A stretch of DNA of 17,071 bases from Arthrobacter sp. (lineage in GTDB: Bacteria > Actinomycetota > Actinomycetes > Actinomycetales > Micrococcaceae): positions 1 through 17,071 of the forward strand of contig JAPSIT010000030.1 in assembly GCA_031178585.1 (NCBI GenBank), written 5' to 3'. The translations under genes were made by a program, and so were the position numbers. Shown piece by piece: positions 6,398-12,907 of this stretch; position 1 is the stretch's first letter; every line of letters begins with the position of its first letter. The notes beneath the pieces are model-generated. The model did not search any database. It saw only the letters and a list, made by a program, of their open reading frames with translations, and had not been told where the DNA came from.

Positions 6398-6910
6398 TTA
6401 GCGTGAAGCCCTGCCAACCTCCACGAGCTTCACGTCAAGCAGGCGCCCGCCGGTGACCGTCGCGGTCATGTAGGTGCATACAGGCTGCCGGCGGCGGTCC
6501 GTTGGCGAGCCGGGGTTCAGCAACCGCAGCCCGCCTGCCGACGTCGTATCCCAGGGAATGTGGGAGTGGCCGAAAACCAGCACATCTGTATCCGGGAAGA
6601 GCGCCTCACAGCGCTCTTCCCGTCCTTTTGCGGCTCCTGTTTCATGGATCATGCTGAAGCGCACCCCGTCCAGCGAGACGCTGGCGGTTTCGGGCAGCCG
6701 TTGGCGCAGGTCGCCGCCGTCGTTGTTGCCGTATACCCCGACCAGGCGCCGGCAGCGCCGCTCGAACTCATCCAACAGCCCGGCGGTGACCCAGTCACCT
6801 GCATGAAACACCACATCCGCCTCGTCGACGGCGGTCCACACCTGGTCAGGCAGCGCACGAGCGCGCTTGGGGACATGGGTATCGGAAACAAGAAGCAACC
6901 GCAGGCTCAT
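6398..6910 (-). CDS. YfcE/MJ0936-type metallophosphoesterase
   Basis: A 170-residue calcineurin-like phosphodiesterase of the YfcE family, soluble and dimetal-dependent. Metal-ligand motifs in order: SDTH (D10, H12), HAGD (D39), GNND (N62 or N63, D64), IHE (H89) and GHSH (H115, H117), ending with the NPGSP motif (132-136) typical of this group. YfcE-like enzymes hydrolyse phosphodiesters in vitro; the physiological substrate is unknown. The start is taken at the ATG at 6910 because MSLRLLLVSDTH is the family N-terminus. A 26-codon upstream extension reading MDAGVLRAGQ would run into the divergent Nudix gene. The ribosome-binding site is weak (GAAG). Only about 32 bp separate it from the divergent Nudix start, so promoters must overlap or sit inside the genes. 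Confidence 0.9.
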   Translation of the reverse strand: MSLRLLLVSDTHVPKRARALPDQVWTAVDEADVVFHAGDWVTAGLLDEFERRCRRLVGVYGNNDGGDLRQRLPETASVSLDGVRFSMIHETGAAKGREERCEALFPDTDVLVFGHSHIPWDTTSAGGLRLLNPGSPTDRRRQPVCTYMTATVTGGRLLDVKLVEVGRASR

Positions 6911-6942
6911 CAAAGCATCTTCGCATGGGGCAGACTGGGACG

Positions 6943-7464
6943 ATGGAAAACATCGTGCCTGCCCAGCCCGGAGAACCCCGGCGTCCACTCGGCCCGCGAG
7001 ACCCGGGCGACGCCTGGGTGGAGGGGGAGCGCGGGCGGTTCTGGGGCCGCTTCGGCTCCGCGGGCCTCCTGGCCCATGACTGGGAGAAGGGCGTCCTGCT
7101 GCAGCACCGGGCTATCTGGAGCGACCACGGCGGGACGTGGGGACTGCCGGGCGGAGCGCTGCACCAGGGGGAGGACGCCGTCACCGGAGCTCTCCGCGAG
7201 GCCTTCGAGGAAGCGGCCGTTCCGGAACAAAACGTCCGGGTTCTGTTTACGTCAGTATTCGACGTCGGCTACTGGTCCTACACGACCGTCGCAGCCCGCG
7301 TGACCGAACCCTTCGAACCCGAAATAGCCGATCCCGAAAGCATTGAACTGAAGTGGATTCCGTTTGAGGACGTGGCGGATCTTAACCTTCATCCCGCCTT
7401 CGCCGCGTCCTGGCCCGCGCTCAGCGCAAGGCTGCTCGACCACGAACGGGTGGGTCCTTCGTGA
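6943..7464 (+). CDS. Nudix hydrolase
   Basis: A 173-residue protein with one Nudix domain, which hydrolyses nucleoside diphosphates linked to another moiety. The Nudix box spans 71-93: G71, E77, then R85-E86 and E89-E90 (the Mg-binding REAFEE). The usual glycine near the end is alanine (EEAAV). Before it come LLAHDWEKGVLLQHRAIW and GTWGLPGG, both typical. The substrate cannot be read from the sequence. The ATG at 6943 is preferred; an ATG at 6925 adds six residues and neither has a strong ribosome-binding site. The stop overlaps the start of the DksA-like gene by 4 bp (GTGA), indicating translational coupling. Confidence 0.88.
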   Translation: MENIVPAQPGEPRRPLGPRDPGDAWVEGERGRFWGRFGSAGLLAHDWEKGVLLQHRAIWSDHGGTWGLPGGALHQGEDAVTGALREAFEEAAVPEQNVRVLFTSVFDVGYWSYTTVAARVTEPFEPEIADPESIELKWIPFEDVADLNLHPAFAASWPALSARLLDHERVGPS

Positions 7465-7814
7465 CGGACTTCGAGCGGTTCCGGGTCCTCTTGGAGGAGG
7501 AACGCGCCAGGAAAATCGCACTCCTGCCCGCGCTCCGGGCGGATATTGTCTCTGCCAACGCCGCCCGGCAGAACTCCAACGTGGACGACGAACACGATCC
7601 TGAAGGCGCCACTATCGCCTTCGAACTTTCGCAGGCGTCAGCGTTGCTGGACCAGAGCAGTTCCGGCCTTGCCCAAATCGAAGCAGCGCTGGAACGGATC
7701 ACCGCCGGAACGTACGGCTCGTGTGCCGTCTGCGGGGAGCCAATTGCGGAGGGGCGGCTTGAAGCACGGCCCTGGACGCCGTTCTGCATCCTCCATGCGA
7801 GAGGTAAGGCCTGA
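7461..7814 (+). CDS. TraR/DksA family zinc-finger protein
   Basis: A 117-residue protein of the TraR/DksA superfamily, whose members bind in the secondary channel of RNA polymerase and change promoter response. An N-terminal helical hairpin is predicted at about 1-35 and 50-82, with an acidic turn VDDEHDPEGAT (41-51) where DksA has its tip aspartates. The zinc finger is C88-x2-C91-x17-C109-x2-H112, so the fourth cysteine of the canonical finger is histidine. The GTG start overlaps the Nudix stop by 4 bp. The length is shorter than E. coli DksA (151) but normal for actinobacterial members. An effect on transcription is inferred from the family. Confidence 0.88.
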   Translation: MTDFERFRVLLEEERARKIALLPALRADIVSANAARQNSNVDDEHDPEGATIAFELSQASALLDQSSSGLAQIEAALERITAGTYGSCAVCGEPIAEGRLEARPWTPFCILHARGKA

Positions 7815-7897
7815 GCGCACCGAGGCAAATTCCCGGGCCCCCTGCCTGTTCCGCAGAGGGGTAGGAAACCGTACCCTAGGGCTGGGAGGTGATTGCC

Positions 7898-8086
7898 ATG
7901 GAGGCAGCCCAGGGAGACCGCATCATTATCCGGGGCCGGACGGTGGAGTCCTCGGACCGGCACGGCGAAATACTGGAAGTCCGTGGCCCGAACGGAACCC
8001 CGCCGTACCACGTTCGGTTTGATGACGGCCACGAGACCATCCTGTATCCCGGCGGGGATTTCACCGTCGAGCGCCACACAACCTAA
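7898..8086 (+). CDS. DUF1918 domain-containing protein
   Basis: A 62-residue protein that is one DUF1918 domain, common in actinobacteria. Visible blocks are GDRIIIRGRTVESSDRHGEILEVRG (6-30), then PPYHVRFDDGHETILYPGGDF (35-55). The fold is expected to be a small SH3-like beta barrel, and no function is established. The ATG at 7898 has GGGAGG 8 bases upstream; an in-frame GTG at 7889 overlaps that site and is unlikely. A TACCCT at 7872-7877 may be its -10 promoter element. It precedes the anchored-protein gene by 8 bp and may be co-transcribed with it. Confidence 0.9.
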   Translation: MEAAQGDRIIIRGRTVESSDRHGEILEVRGPNGTPPYHVRFDDGHETILYPGGDFTVERHTT

Positions 8087-8094
8087 CTCCTCCG

Positions 8095-8568
8095 GTGCGC
8101 AAACCTGCGGGACAACCTGACCGGATCCTGCTGGTCATCCTTTCCATCATCGGAGTCCTCGTCGTGGTGTCCCTGGCCGCGGTATTCTTCCGTGGCCAGC
8201 CGCAAACACTAAGCGAGGTCACTCCCGCAGGCGTTGTGCAGCGCTACACCGCCGCCGTCCTTGACGGGGACGAATCCACGGCGGAAGGCTACCTTGCGAG
8301 TCGGCAGGGACAGCCGGGCCTGCCCTGCGGCCCAAGCGACCGTCCTCCGGCCGAGAGCCTGCGGGTCACTCTTGTGTCGACAACGGAACGTGCCGATTCT
8401 GCCGACGTCCGCGTAGCTATTGCCATGTCGGATGGAACCGGTCCTTTCGGGAGCCCGGTATTCGAAACCGAGGACGTGTTTGACCTCGTGAAGGTGGGCG
8501 ATAGGTGGCTCGTCCAGACGGCTCCGTGGCAGCTCACCATCTGCCCGGCAGCAGGCGTAAAGCCGTGA
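8095..8568 (+). CDS. Membrane-anchored extracytoplasmic protein
   Basis: A 157-residue protein with a short basic N-terminus (MRKPAGQPDR), one strong transmembrane helix (ILLVILSIIGVLVVVSLAAVFF, about 11-32) and a soluble domain outside. Residues 38-60 (LSEVTPAGVVQRYTAAVLDGDESTAEGYL) resemble the first helices of NTF2-like or DUF4878-type domains. The end (VFDLVKVGDRWLVQTAPWQLTICP) fits the closing strands of that fold. C78 and C151 could form a disulfide. The GTG start has no good ribosome-binding site, so coupling to the DUF1918 gene is likely. Its stop overlaps the DUF5671 gene start by 4 bp. Function unknown. Confidence 0.72.
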   Translation: MRKPAGQPDRILLVILSIIGVLVVVSLAAVFFRGQPQTLSEVTPAGVVQRYTAAVLDGDESTAEGYLASRQGQPGLPCGPSDRPPAESLRVTLVSTTERADSADVRVAIAMSDGTGPFGSPVFETEDVFDLVKVGDRWLVQTAPWQLTICPAAGVKP

Positions 8569-8606
8569 GCCGCGGTGGTGAGCCAGTAAGCCGCGGTGGC
8601 GGGCCG
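8565..8606 (+). repeat. Imperfect 21-bp tandem repeat at the start of the DUF5671 gene
   Basis: Two adjacent 21-bp units, 8565-8585 and 8586-8606, identical at 17 of 21 positions. In frame they encode SRGGEP then SRGGGP. They lie between the stop of the upstream gene and the first membrane helix, so they may be a duplicated junction rather than functional protein. Confidence 0.65.
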
Positions 8607-10304
8607 CTGAGCACTGTCCGGCCGAACGAGGCTCTGCACAAGCATTCGGCGCTTACTATGGTGCGCCGACTGATACTGTTCCTGCTCCTTTTTGCCCTTG
8701 TCCTGATTGGCGCGTCCGGACTGAGCGGACTGCTGGGCAGGCTGTTAGCCAGCGGAAGCACCCTTGCCGAGCGCGACGTCGGCGGTCTGGCAAGATCACT
8801 CGCCTTCGCCCTGGTCGGCGGCACGCTGGCGGCCATCCTGTGGGGGGCAGTGTGGCGCCGGCTGCGCGAGGGCGGGGAACGGGATTCGCTTGCCTGGGGC
8901 CTCTATGTCGCCGGCGTCTATGCGGTGGCCCTGGTAACGTTCGTCACCGCCCTCCTGGGACTGCTTGCGTCGGTCATCCGCGGGAATTCACAGTGGTATT
9001 CAGCGACGGCCATCGGACTGGTATGGGCACTGGTTTGGGCCTGGCACCGGCGGGCATGGCTTCATCCGGCCAAAGGACCCAGCCGCCTCGCCGGAGTGCC
9101 CACTGTGTTCGGTTGGGTGTTCGGACTGGTGGTCGGCACAGGCGGCGCGCTCGCAGCGTTAGGAAACCTGTTCGATGTCGTTCTGCAGGGATTAACCGGT
9201 GCACAGTCCGTAGGGGAGCCGTGGTGGGTGCCAGTCGTGCAGCCTCTGGTCTGGGCAGCCGGTGGCGCCACGGTCTGGTGGTGGCACTGGTTCCTGGGCC
9301 GCGGACTCCACCTCAGAACGGGACTGACCAGCGTGGCAGTGGCAGTCGCCGGCATCCTGGCTGGCTGCATTCTTGCCCTTGCCGGCACAGTGGCAACGCT
9401 GTTCGTGCTGCTCCGGTTGGCTTTGGACCGGCCAGACACGCCCGCGCAGCTCCTGGATCCCCTGGGGCCGGCCCTCGCGGCAGCAGCGGTCGGGTCGGTA
9501 CTCTGGCGCTACCACGCTGTGCTCGCAGGGCACGGCCCAGGCGCCCTGCGCCAAGCATCACGACTGCTTGCGGCCGGTACCTCGCTGGTGGCTGCGGCCT
9601 CAGGGGTCGGCGTCGTGGTCAATGCGGCGCTAGGGCTGGCCGAAACCACTCTCGCTGGAACTGGCACCAGAACGCTGCTGCTGGGCGGCCTCAGCGCTCT
9701 TGCTGTCGGCGGCCCGGTCTGGTGGCAGGTGTGGGATCCCCTGCATCAGCGGAGCGTCGTGCCACAACGGGGACAGCGTATCTACCTGGCGGTGGTGTTC
9801 GGAATCAGCGCCGTTGTGGCGCTCGTTGCACTGCTGGTCATCGGTTACCAGCTGTTCGAGCACCTTCTCAACGACCCCGGCAGCGGAAGCCTGCTGGGAC
9901 GTGTGCGGGCACCGTTCGGCTGGCTTGTTGCCACAGGGCTCGTGGCGGCGTATCACTACAGCGTTTGGAGGCGGGAACAGGTGACGCCCGCGGCGGAGTC
10001 CGTTCCGCGGCCGCGGCCGGGGGAACCTGTTCCCCAAGGCGCAATTGGTCACGTCGTTCTGGTGACGGGCTCTGATCCCAGTCCGTTGTGCCGCGCAATC
10101 AGCGGCGCCAGCGGCGCTGCCGTGACGGTGTGGGAGAGGACCGACGCCGGTGCTGCTGCGGAAGCCGGTAGGGAACCGGAACCGAACGAGCTGGCGCGTG
10201 CCCTGCAAGGGTTCACTTGCGAGCGCGTGCTCGTTATTGTCGGCTGGGATGGCCGCTTTGAGATTATCCCCCTGACGCCGCCTCGTGCGACGGGCTTTCC
10301 TTGA
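8565..10304 (+). CDS. Large polytopic membrane protein, DUF5671-type
   Basis: A protein of about 579 residues with many hydrophobic helices in repeating sets, resembling actinobacterial DUF5671 membrane proteins. The first helix is RRLILFLLLFALVLIGASGL. Aromatic patches such as WYSATAIGLVWALVWAWHRR and GGATVWWWHWFLG recur once per set, which suggests repeated four-helix domains. From about residue 480 the chain leaves the membrane through a Pro/Arg linker and ends in a soluble domain of about 90 residues (GHVVLVTGSDPSP to RVLVIVGWDGRFEIIPL). The GTG at 8565 is chosen for its GTGA overlap with the upstream gene. An ATG at 8658 just before the first helix is the alternative. The first 14 codons are an imperfect tandem repeat. 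The 3' end overlaps the convergent EEP gene by 41 bp. Function unknown. Confidence 0.8.
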   Translation: MSRGGEPVSRGGGPLSTVRPNEALHKHSALTMVRRLILFLLLFALVLIGASGLSGLLGRLLASGSTLAERDVGGLARSLAFALVGGTLAAILWGAVWRRLREGGERDSLAWGLYVAGVYAVALVTFVTALLGLLASVIRGNSQWYSATAIGLVWALVWAWHRRAWLHPAKGPSRLAGVPTVFGWVFGLVVGTGGALAALGNLFDVVLQGLTGAQSVGEPWWVPVVQPLVWAAGGATVWWWHWFLGRGLHLRTGLTSVAVAVAGILAGCILALAGTVATLFVLLRLALDRPDTPAQLLDPLGPALAAAAVGSVLWRYHAVLAGHGPGALRQASRLLAAGTSLVAAASGVGVVVNAALGLAETTLAGTGTRTLLLGGLSALAVGGPVWWQVWDPLHQRSVVPQRGQRIYLAVVFGISAVVALVALLVIGYQLFEHLLNDPGSGSLLGRVRAPFGWLVATGLVAAYHYSVWRREQVTPAAESVPRPRPGEPVPQGAIGHVVLVTGSDPSPLCRAISGASGAAVTVWERTDAGAAAEAGREPEPNELARALQGFTCERVLVIVGWDGRFEIIPLTPPRATGFP

Positions 10305-10986
10305 TCGGTGAGCGGTCCTGACCGTACTCGGCAGTGACCAGGATCGGGAGGTGATCGGACTTGCCGCGCGGCAGTGTCTCAACGCTTTCGATGTCCAGCC
10401 CCAGGGACGTGGCGAAATCGAAGTGCCCTTTGAAGACCTTGTACCGCGTGTACGTTCTGCGGTCGCTGAGCGAGAGGGCGTAACCGGAATCCCGCATGTG
10501 GGCGTGCAGGCTCTTCGTGAAGAACGGGTAATTGAAGTCGCCCACCATCAGCGTCATGAGTCCGCTGCCCATGCTCAACAGCTCCGCATGCGCGGCATGG
10601 ATCTGCTTCCGACGCAGGGAATTCGAGGCGGTCAGCGGTGCCGCATGAAACGAACCGATGACCAGCTCGTGGTCGGTTTCGTTGTCCACCACTCGGGTGC
10701 CGATGAGGCGTTCGTGGGCTGGTGCCATGACGCGGTCGTGCATGGATTTTTTCAGCGCAAAGGTCTTCGTTTCCAGCGCGGTGAACCGCTCAGTGCGGTA
10801 ATAGATCGCAAGGCCCAGCCGATTGCCCTTGGTGACGTCGGCCAAGTGGAGGGGCCCGAGGGTCTCCGGGAGATCTGCGGAATCACATTCCTGGAGGCAC
10901 AGTGCATCAATTCCGAAATTGCGGGCCAGGTTGACCAGCTCCCCGCTCGCTTTGTGCTTGCGGAGGTTGTAGCTAATTACTCGCAT
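10264..10986 (-). CDS. Endonuclease/exonuclease/phosphatase family protein
   Basis: A 240-residue enzyme of the EEP (DNase I-like) fold, which cleaves phosphoester bonds with Mg2+. Catalytic motifs: SYNLRKH (N7), LQECDS (E33), GSFHAAP (H114), VGDFNYPF (D150, N152), HFDFA (D190) and KSDHLPI (D211, H212). All expected active-site residues are present, so it should be active. No signal peptide is seen, so it is probably cytoplasmic. The substrate (DNA, RNA, phosphoinositide-like or other) cannot be told. The ATG has GAGGTG 10 bases upstream. Its last 41 bp overlap the end of the convergent DUF5671 gene. It diverges from the sigma-factor gene across 235 bp. Confidence 0.87.
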   Translation of the reverse strand: MRVISYNLRKHKASGELVNLARNFGIDALCLQECDSADLPETLGPLHLADVTKGNRLGLAIYYRTERFTALETKTFALKKSMHDRVMAPAHERLIGTRVVDNETDHELVIGSFHAAPLTASNSLRRKQIHAAHAELLSMGSGLMTLMVGDFNYPFFTKSLHAHMRDSGYALSLSDRRTYTRYKVFKGHFDFATSLGLDIESVETLPRGKSDHLPILVTAEYGQDRSPIKESPSHEAASGG

Positions 10987-11072
10987 CAGTGGAACACCTC
11001 TTCCGAGGGCTGCTAGAAGGACCAGTCTCCGAGTCTATCCAGAACATCATATGGAGGTTGCCACATTAAGCG

Positions 11073-11108
11073 CGCCTCCGGCGCGGCATGAGCAGCGTGC
11101 CGGAGGCG
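11073..11108. repeat. Inverted repeat in the divergent EEP/sigma promoter region
   Basis: CGCCTCCGGC at 11073-11082 and its exact reverse complement at 11099-11108. A wobble and two more inner pairs extend the stem to 13, with a 10-nt loop. There is no T tract, and both flanking genes start away from it, so a terminator is unlikely. An operator or a small RNA hairpin is possible. Confidence 0.5.
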
Positions 11109-11188
11109 GAGCGGATGAGCGGGTTGACTGCGCGGGGCCCCTGGTTACCTTCCGCCGTGGCCGTGGCCGAATTCCTGCTCTGAATCAT

Positions 11189-11216
11189 GGAACCGGGGTG
11201 GGTGACCGGACACTAT
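11189..11216 (+). promoter_or_regulatory. Candidate ECF-type promoter of the sigma gene
   Basis: GGAACC at 11189-11194 matches the classic ECF -35 element. After a 16-bp spacer, CACTAT at 11211-11216 could be the -10. Transcription would start within a few bases of the ATG at 11222. The -10 is not a typical ECF CGTC. Confidence 0.45.
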
Positions 11217-11221
11217 GAGGT

Positions 11222-11833
11222 ATGGGCGAAGAATCAGGGGTATCGGACGACGTGATGTGGTGCCGGGTCGTCGACGGCGACGGTGACGCCTTCGGTGTGC
11301 TTTTCGACCGCCACCATGACCGGGTTTGGCGCCACGCCGTGAAAGTGCTGGGTCTGCCCCACTTGGCTGAGGATGTCACAGCCGTCGTCTTCTACGAGGC
11401 GTGGCGCCGGCGGGCCGATGTCCGGGTGGTGAATGACTCGATACTCCCTTGGCTGTTGGTCACCACGAACAACACTCTTCGCAATCACGTTCGTCAGCAA
11501 CGCCGCTATAGACACTTCCTTAGCGAGCTCCCGCCGCCCGTGGATGTGGCCGACATTGCCGACGTCATTGCAGAAGCCGATGAATCCAGGTTCAAAACCT
11601 CTGCCCTGCGGGAAGCTTTCACACAACTCAAGCCACAGGAGCGCGACGTGCTGACCCTGTGCATTATCGAGGGCCTGGGCGCCAAAGAGGCAGGTGCTGC
11701 CCTCAGCCTCGCGGACGGAACCGTGAAGTCGCGCCTGCACCGGGCGAAATCCCGGCTGGGGGCCCTGTATGACCAGGTAGTGCGTGAACAAGAGCCTGAA
11801 ACTCAGGCAATTCTTGGACGGAGAACATCATGA
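11222..11833 (+). CDS. RNA polymerase ECF sigma factor (sigma-70 family)
   Basis: A 203-residue sigma factor with region 2 at about 20-95 (DAFGVLFDRHHDRVWRHAVKVLG, HLAEDVTAVVFYEAWRR, LPWLLVTTNNTLRNHVRQQRR) and region 4 at about 127-182 (REAFTQLKPQERDVLTLCIIEGLGAKEAGAALSL, DGTVKSRLHRAKSRLG). It directs core polymerase to a small regulon. The ATG has GAGG only one base away, so normal ribosome binding is unlikely and a leaderless start is probable. A GTG at 11251 would cut into region 2. Its stop overlaps the partner gene by 4 bp (ATGA). Actinobacterial sigma/CU044_5270 pairs are widespread, and the partner usually replaces a classical ZAS anti-sigma factor; the signal is unknown. Confidence 0.92.
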   Translation: MGEESGVSDDVMWCRVVDGDGDAFGVLFDRHHDRVWRHAVKVLGLPHLAEDVTAVVFYEAWRRRADVRVVNDSILPWLLVTTNNTLRNHVRQQRRYRHFLSELPPPVDVADIADVIAEADESRFKTSALREAFTQLKPQERDVLTLCIIEGLGAKEAGAALSLADGTVKSRLHRAKSRLGALYDQVVREQEPETQAILGRRTS

Positions 11834-12840
11834 ACACATCCCAGTTCCAGCCTGACAGGCGTGAAGCTCTCCGCAGGCAGCTCGTGGAGCTCCCAACCCT
11901 TGCCGGCGCAGAGGACCCCACCAGATACAGGCCCGGGAAGGACGCGCATCGCCACGGCACCCGCAGCCGCCAAAACAGGGATTCCCTGCTCCCACTGAAA
12001 CCTGCCATCTCTGCCCGCCCCCGCCCAACCCGGCGAGTCTTGCTCGCGGCAGCGGCCGTGACCGTCGGTGCGCTGGCTGTGGGTCAGACAGGCATCACGG
12101 CGCAAACCGCGCACGCGGCCGGTGTCCTGCGGGCAGTGGCGGAGCAGTCCATGACCTTTTTAGATCCAGTGCCAGCCCCGGGGCAATACCTGCTGGTCCA
12201 CACGCACGCCAACTGGCTTGTTTCCGGAGTCGACCCGGCGGGAAACACGAAAAACACAATGAACGCCCAGACAATCGACGTCTACGTTCCAGGCGACCCT
12301 GACGAGGACTGGGTGCTCGAGCGTGACTGGGGCGACGCCCACCCGGTGCCCATGGAGAGTGAGGTCATCCGCGCAAAGGACGGCTATTTTTACGGCGGCC
12401 CGTGGACTTTGATGACCGACGATGAGCTGGACGCTTTGCCGCGGGACGGACAGGCGCTGTACGACCACTTCGACTCCCAATACCAGGGAGGATCAGCCTC
12501 CCGGGACGAGAACAACTTCGTCCGCATCACCGACCTGCTAAGGATGGGACTCATACCTGCAGACCTGCGCGCAGGTCTTTACGAGGCACTCGCACTCGTC
12601 CCCGGAGTCAACGCCACACAGCAGGCAAACTTCGACGGCAAGGTCGGCACAGCGATCGGGCGAACAGAACCCCTTCGGGCCGGGCAACGGGCAGAAATAA
12701 TCATCGACCCCGATACTGGGCTGGTGATTGGCGAACGAACCATCATGACCTATGCGGCCTTTGGATTCGGGTCGAACGAAGTGGTTGGCCACACAGCCAT
12801 CGACTACCGCATCGTTGACTCCGCCCCTGATGCGGGCTGA
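11830..12840 (+). CDS. CU044_5270 family protein, sigma-factor partner
   Basis: A 336-residue protein with an Arg/Pro-rich cytoplasmic N-terminus (1-68), one transmembrane helix (RRVLLAAAAVTVGALAVG, about 68-86) and a large outer domain. The domain begins with the family hallmark AHAAGVLRAVAEQS, followed by PAPGQYLLVHTHANWLV, and ends with the ITDLLRMGLIPADLRAGLYEALALVPGV block and GLVIGERTIMTY. These match the CU044_5270 family found after ECF sigma genes. The N-terminal tail may bind the sigma factor as an anti-sigma, which is inference because no HxxxCxxC motif is present. Translational coupling (ATGA) implies stoichiometric synthesis. Confidence 0.82.
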   Translation: MNTSQFQPDRREALRRQLVELPTLAGAEDPTRYRPGKDAHRHGTRSRQNRDSLLPLKPAISARPRPTRRVLLAAAAVTVGALAVGQTGITAQTAHAAGVLRAVAEQSMTFLDPVPAPGQYLLVHTHANWLVSGVDPAGNTKNTMNAQTIDVYVPGDPDEDWVLERDWGDAHPVPMESEVIRAKDGYFYGGPWTLMTDDELDALPRDGQALYDHFDSQYQGGSASRDENNFVRITDLLRMGLIPADLRAGLYEALALVPGVNATQQANFDGKVGTAIGRTEPLRAGQRAEIIIDPDTGLVIGERTIMTYAAFGFGSNEVVGHTAIDYRIVDSAPDAG

Positions 12841-12847
12841 CCGACTG

Positions 12848-12854
12848 TATAGAT
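12848..12854 (+). promoter_or_regulatory. Possible -10 element before the AAA+ gene
   Basis: TATAGAT lies 53 bp before the AAA+ ATPase start, in a 67-bp gap that also holds a weak GCCGGC/GCCGGT hairpin at about 12871-12890. No -35 at a proper distance is seen; TTGACT at 12815-12820 is 27 bp away. Confidence 0.25.
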
Positions 12855-12907
12855 TCCAAGGAGCCGAGGCCGCCGGCTTCTGTCGCCGGTGCTGGTAGGG
12901 TCTGCGC

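Noticed and set aside
8840..10075. A 411-codon plus-strand frame inside the DUF5671 gene
   Set aside because: It is Arg/Gly/Pro-rich in another frame and lacks the hydrophobic helices seen in the accepted frame.
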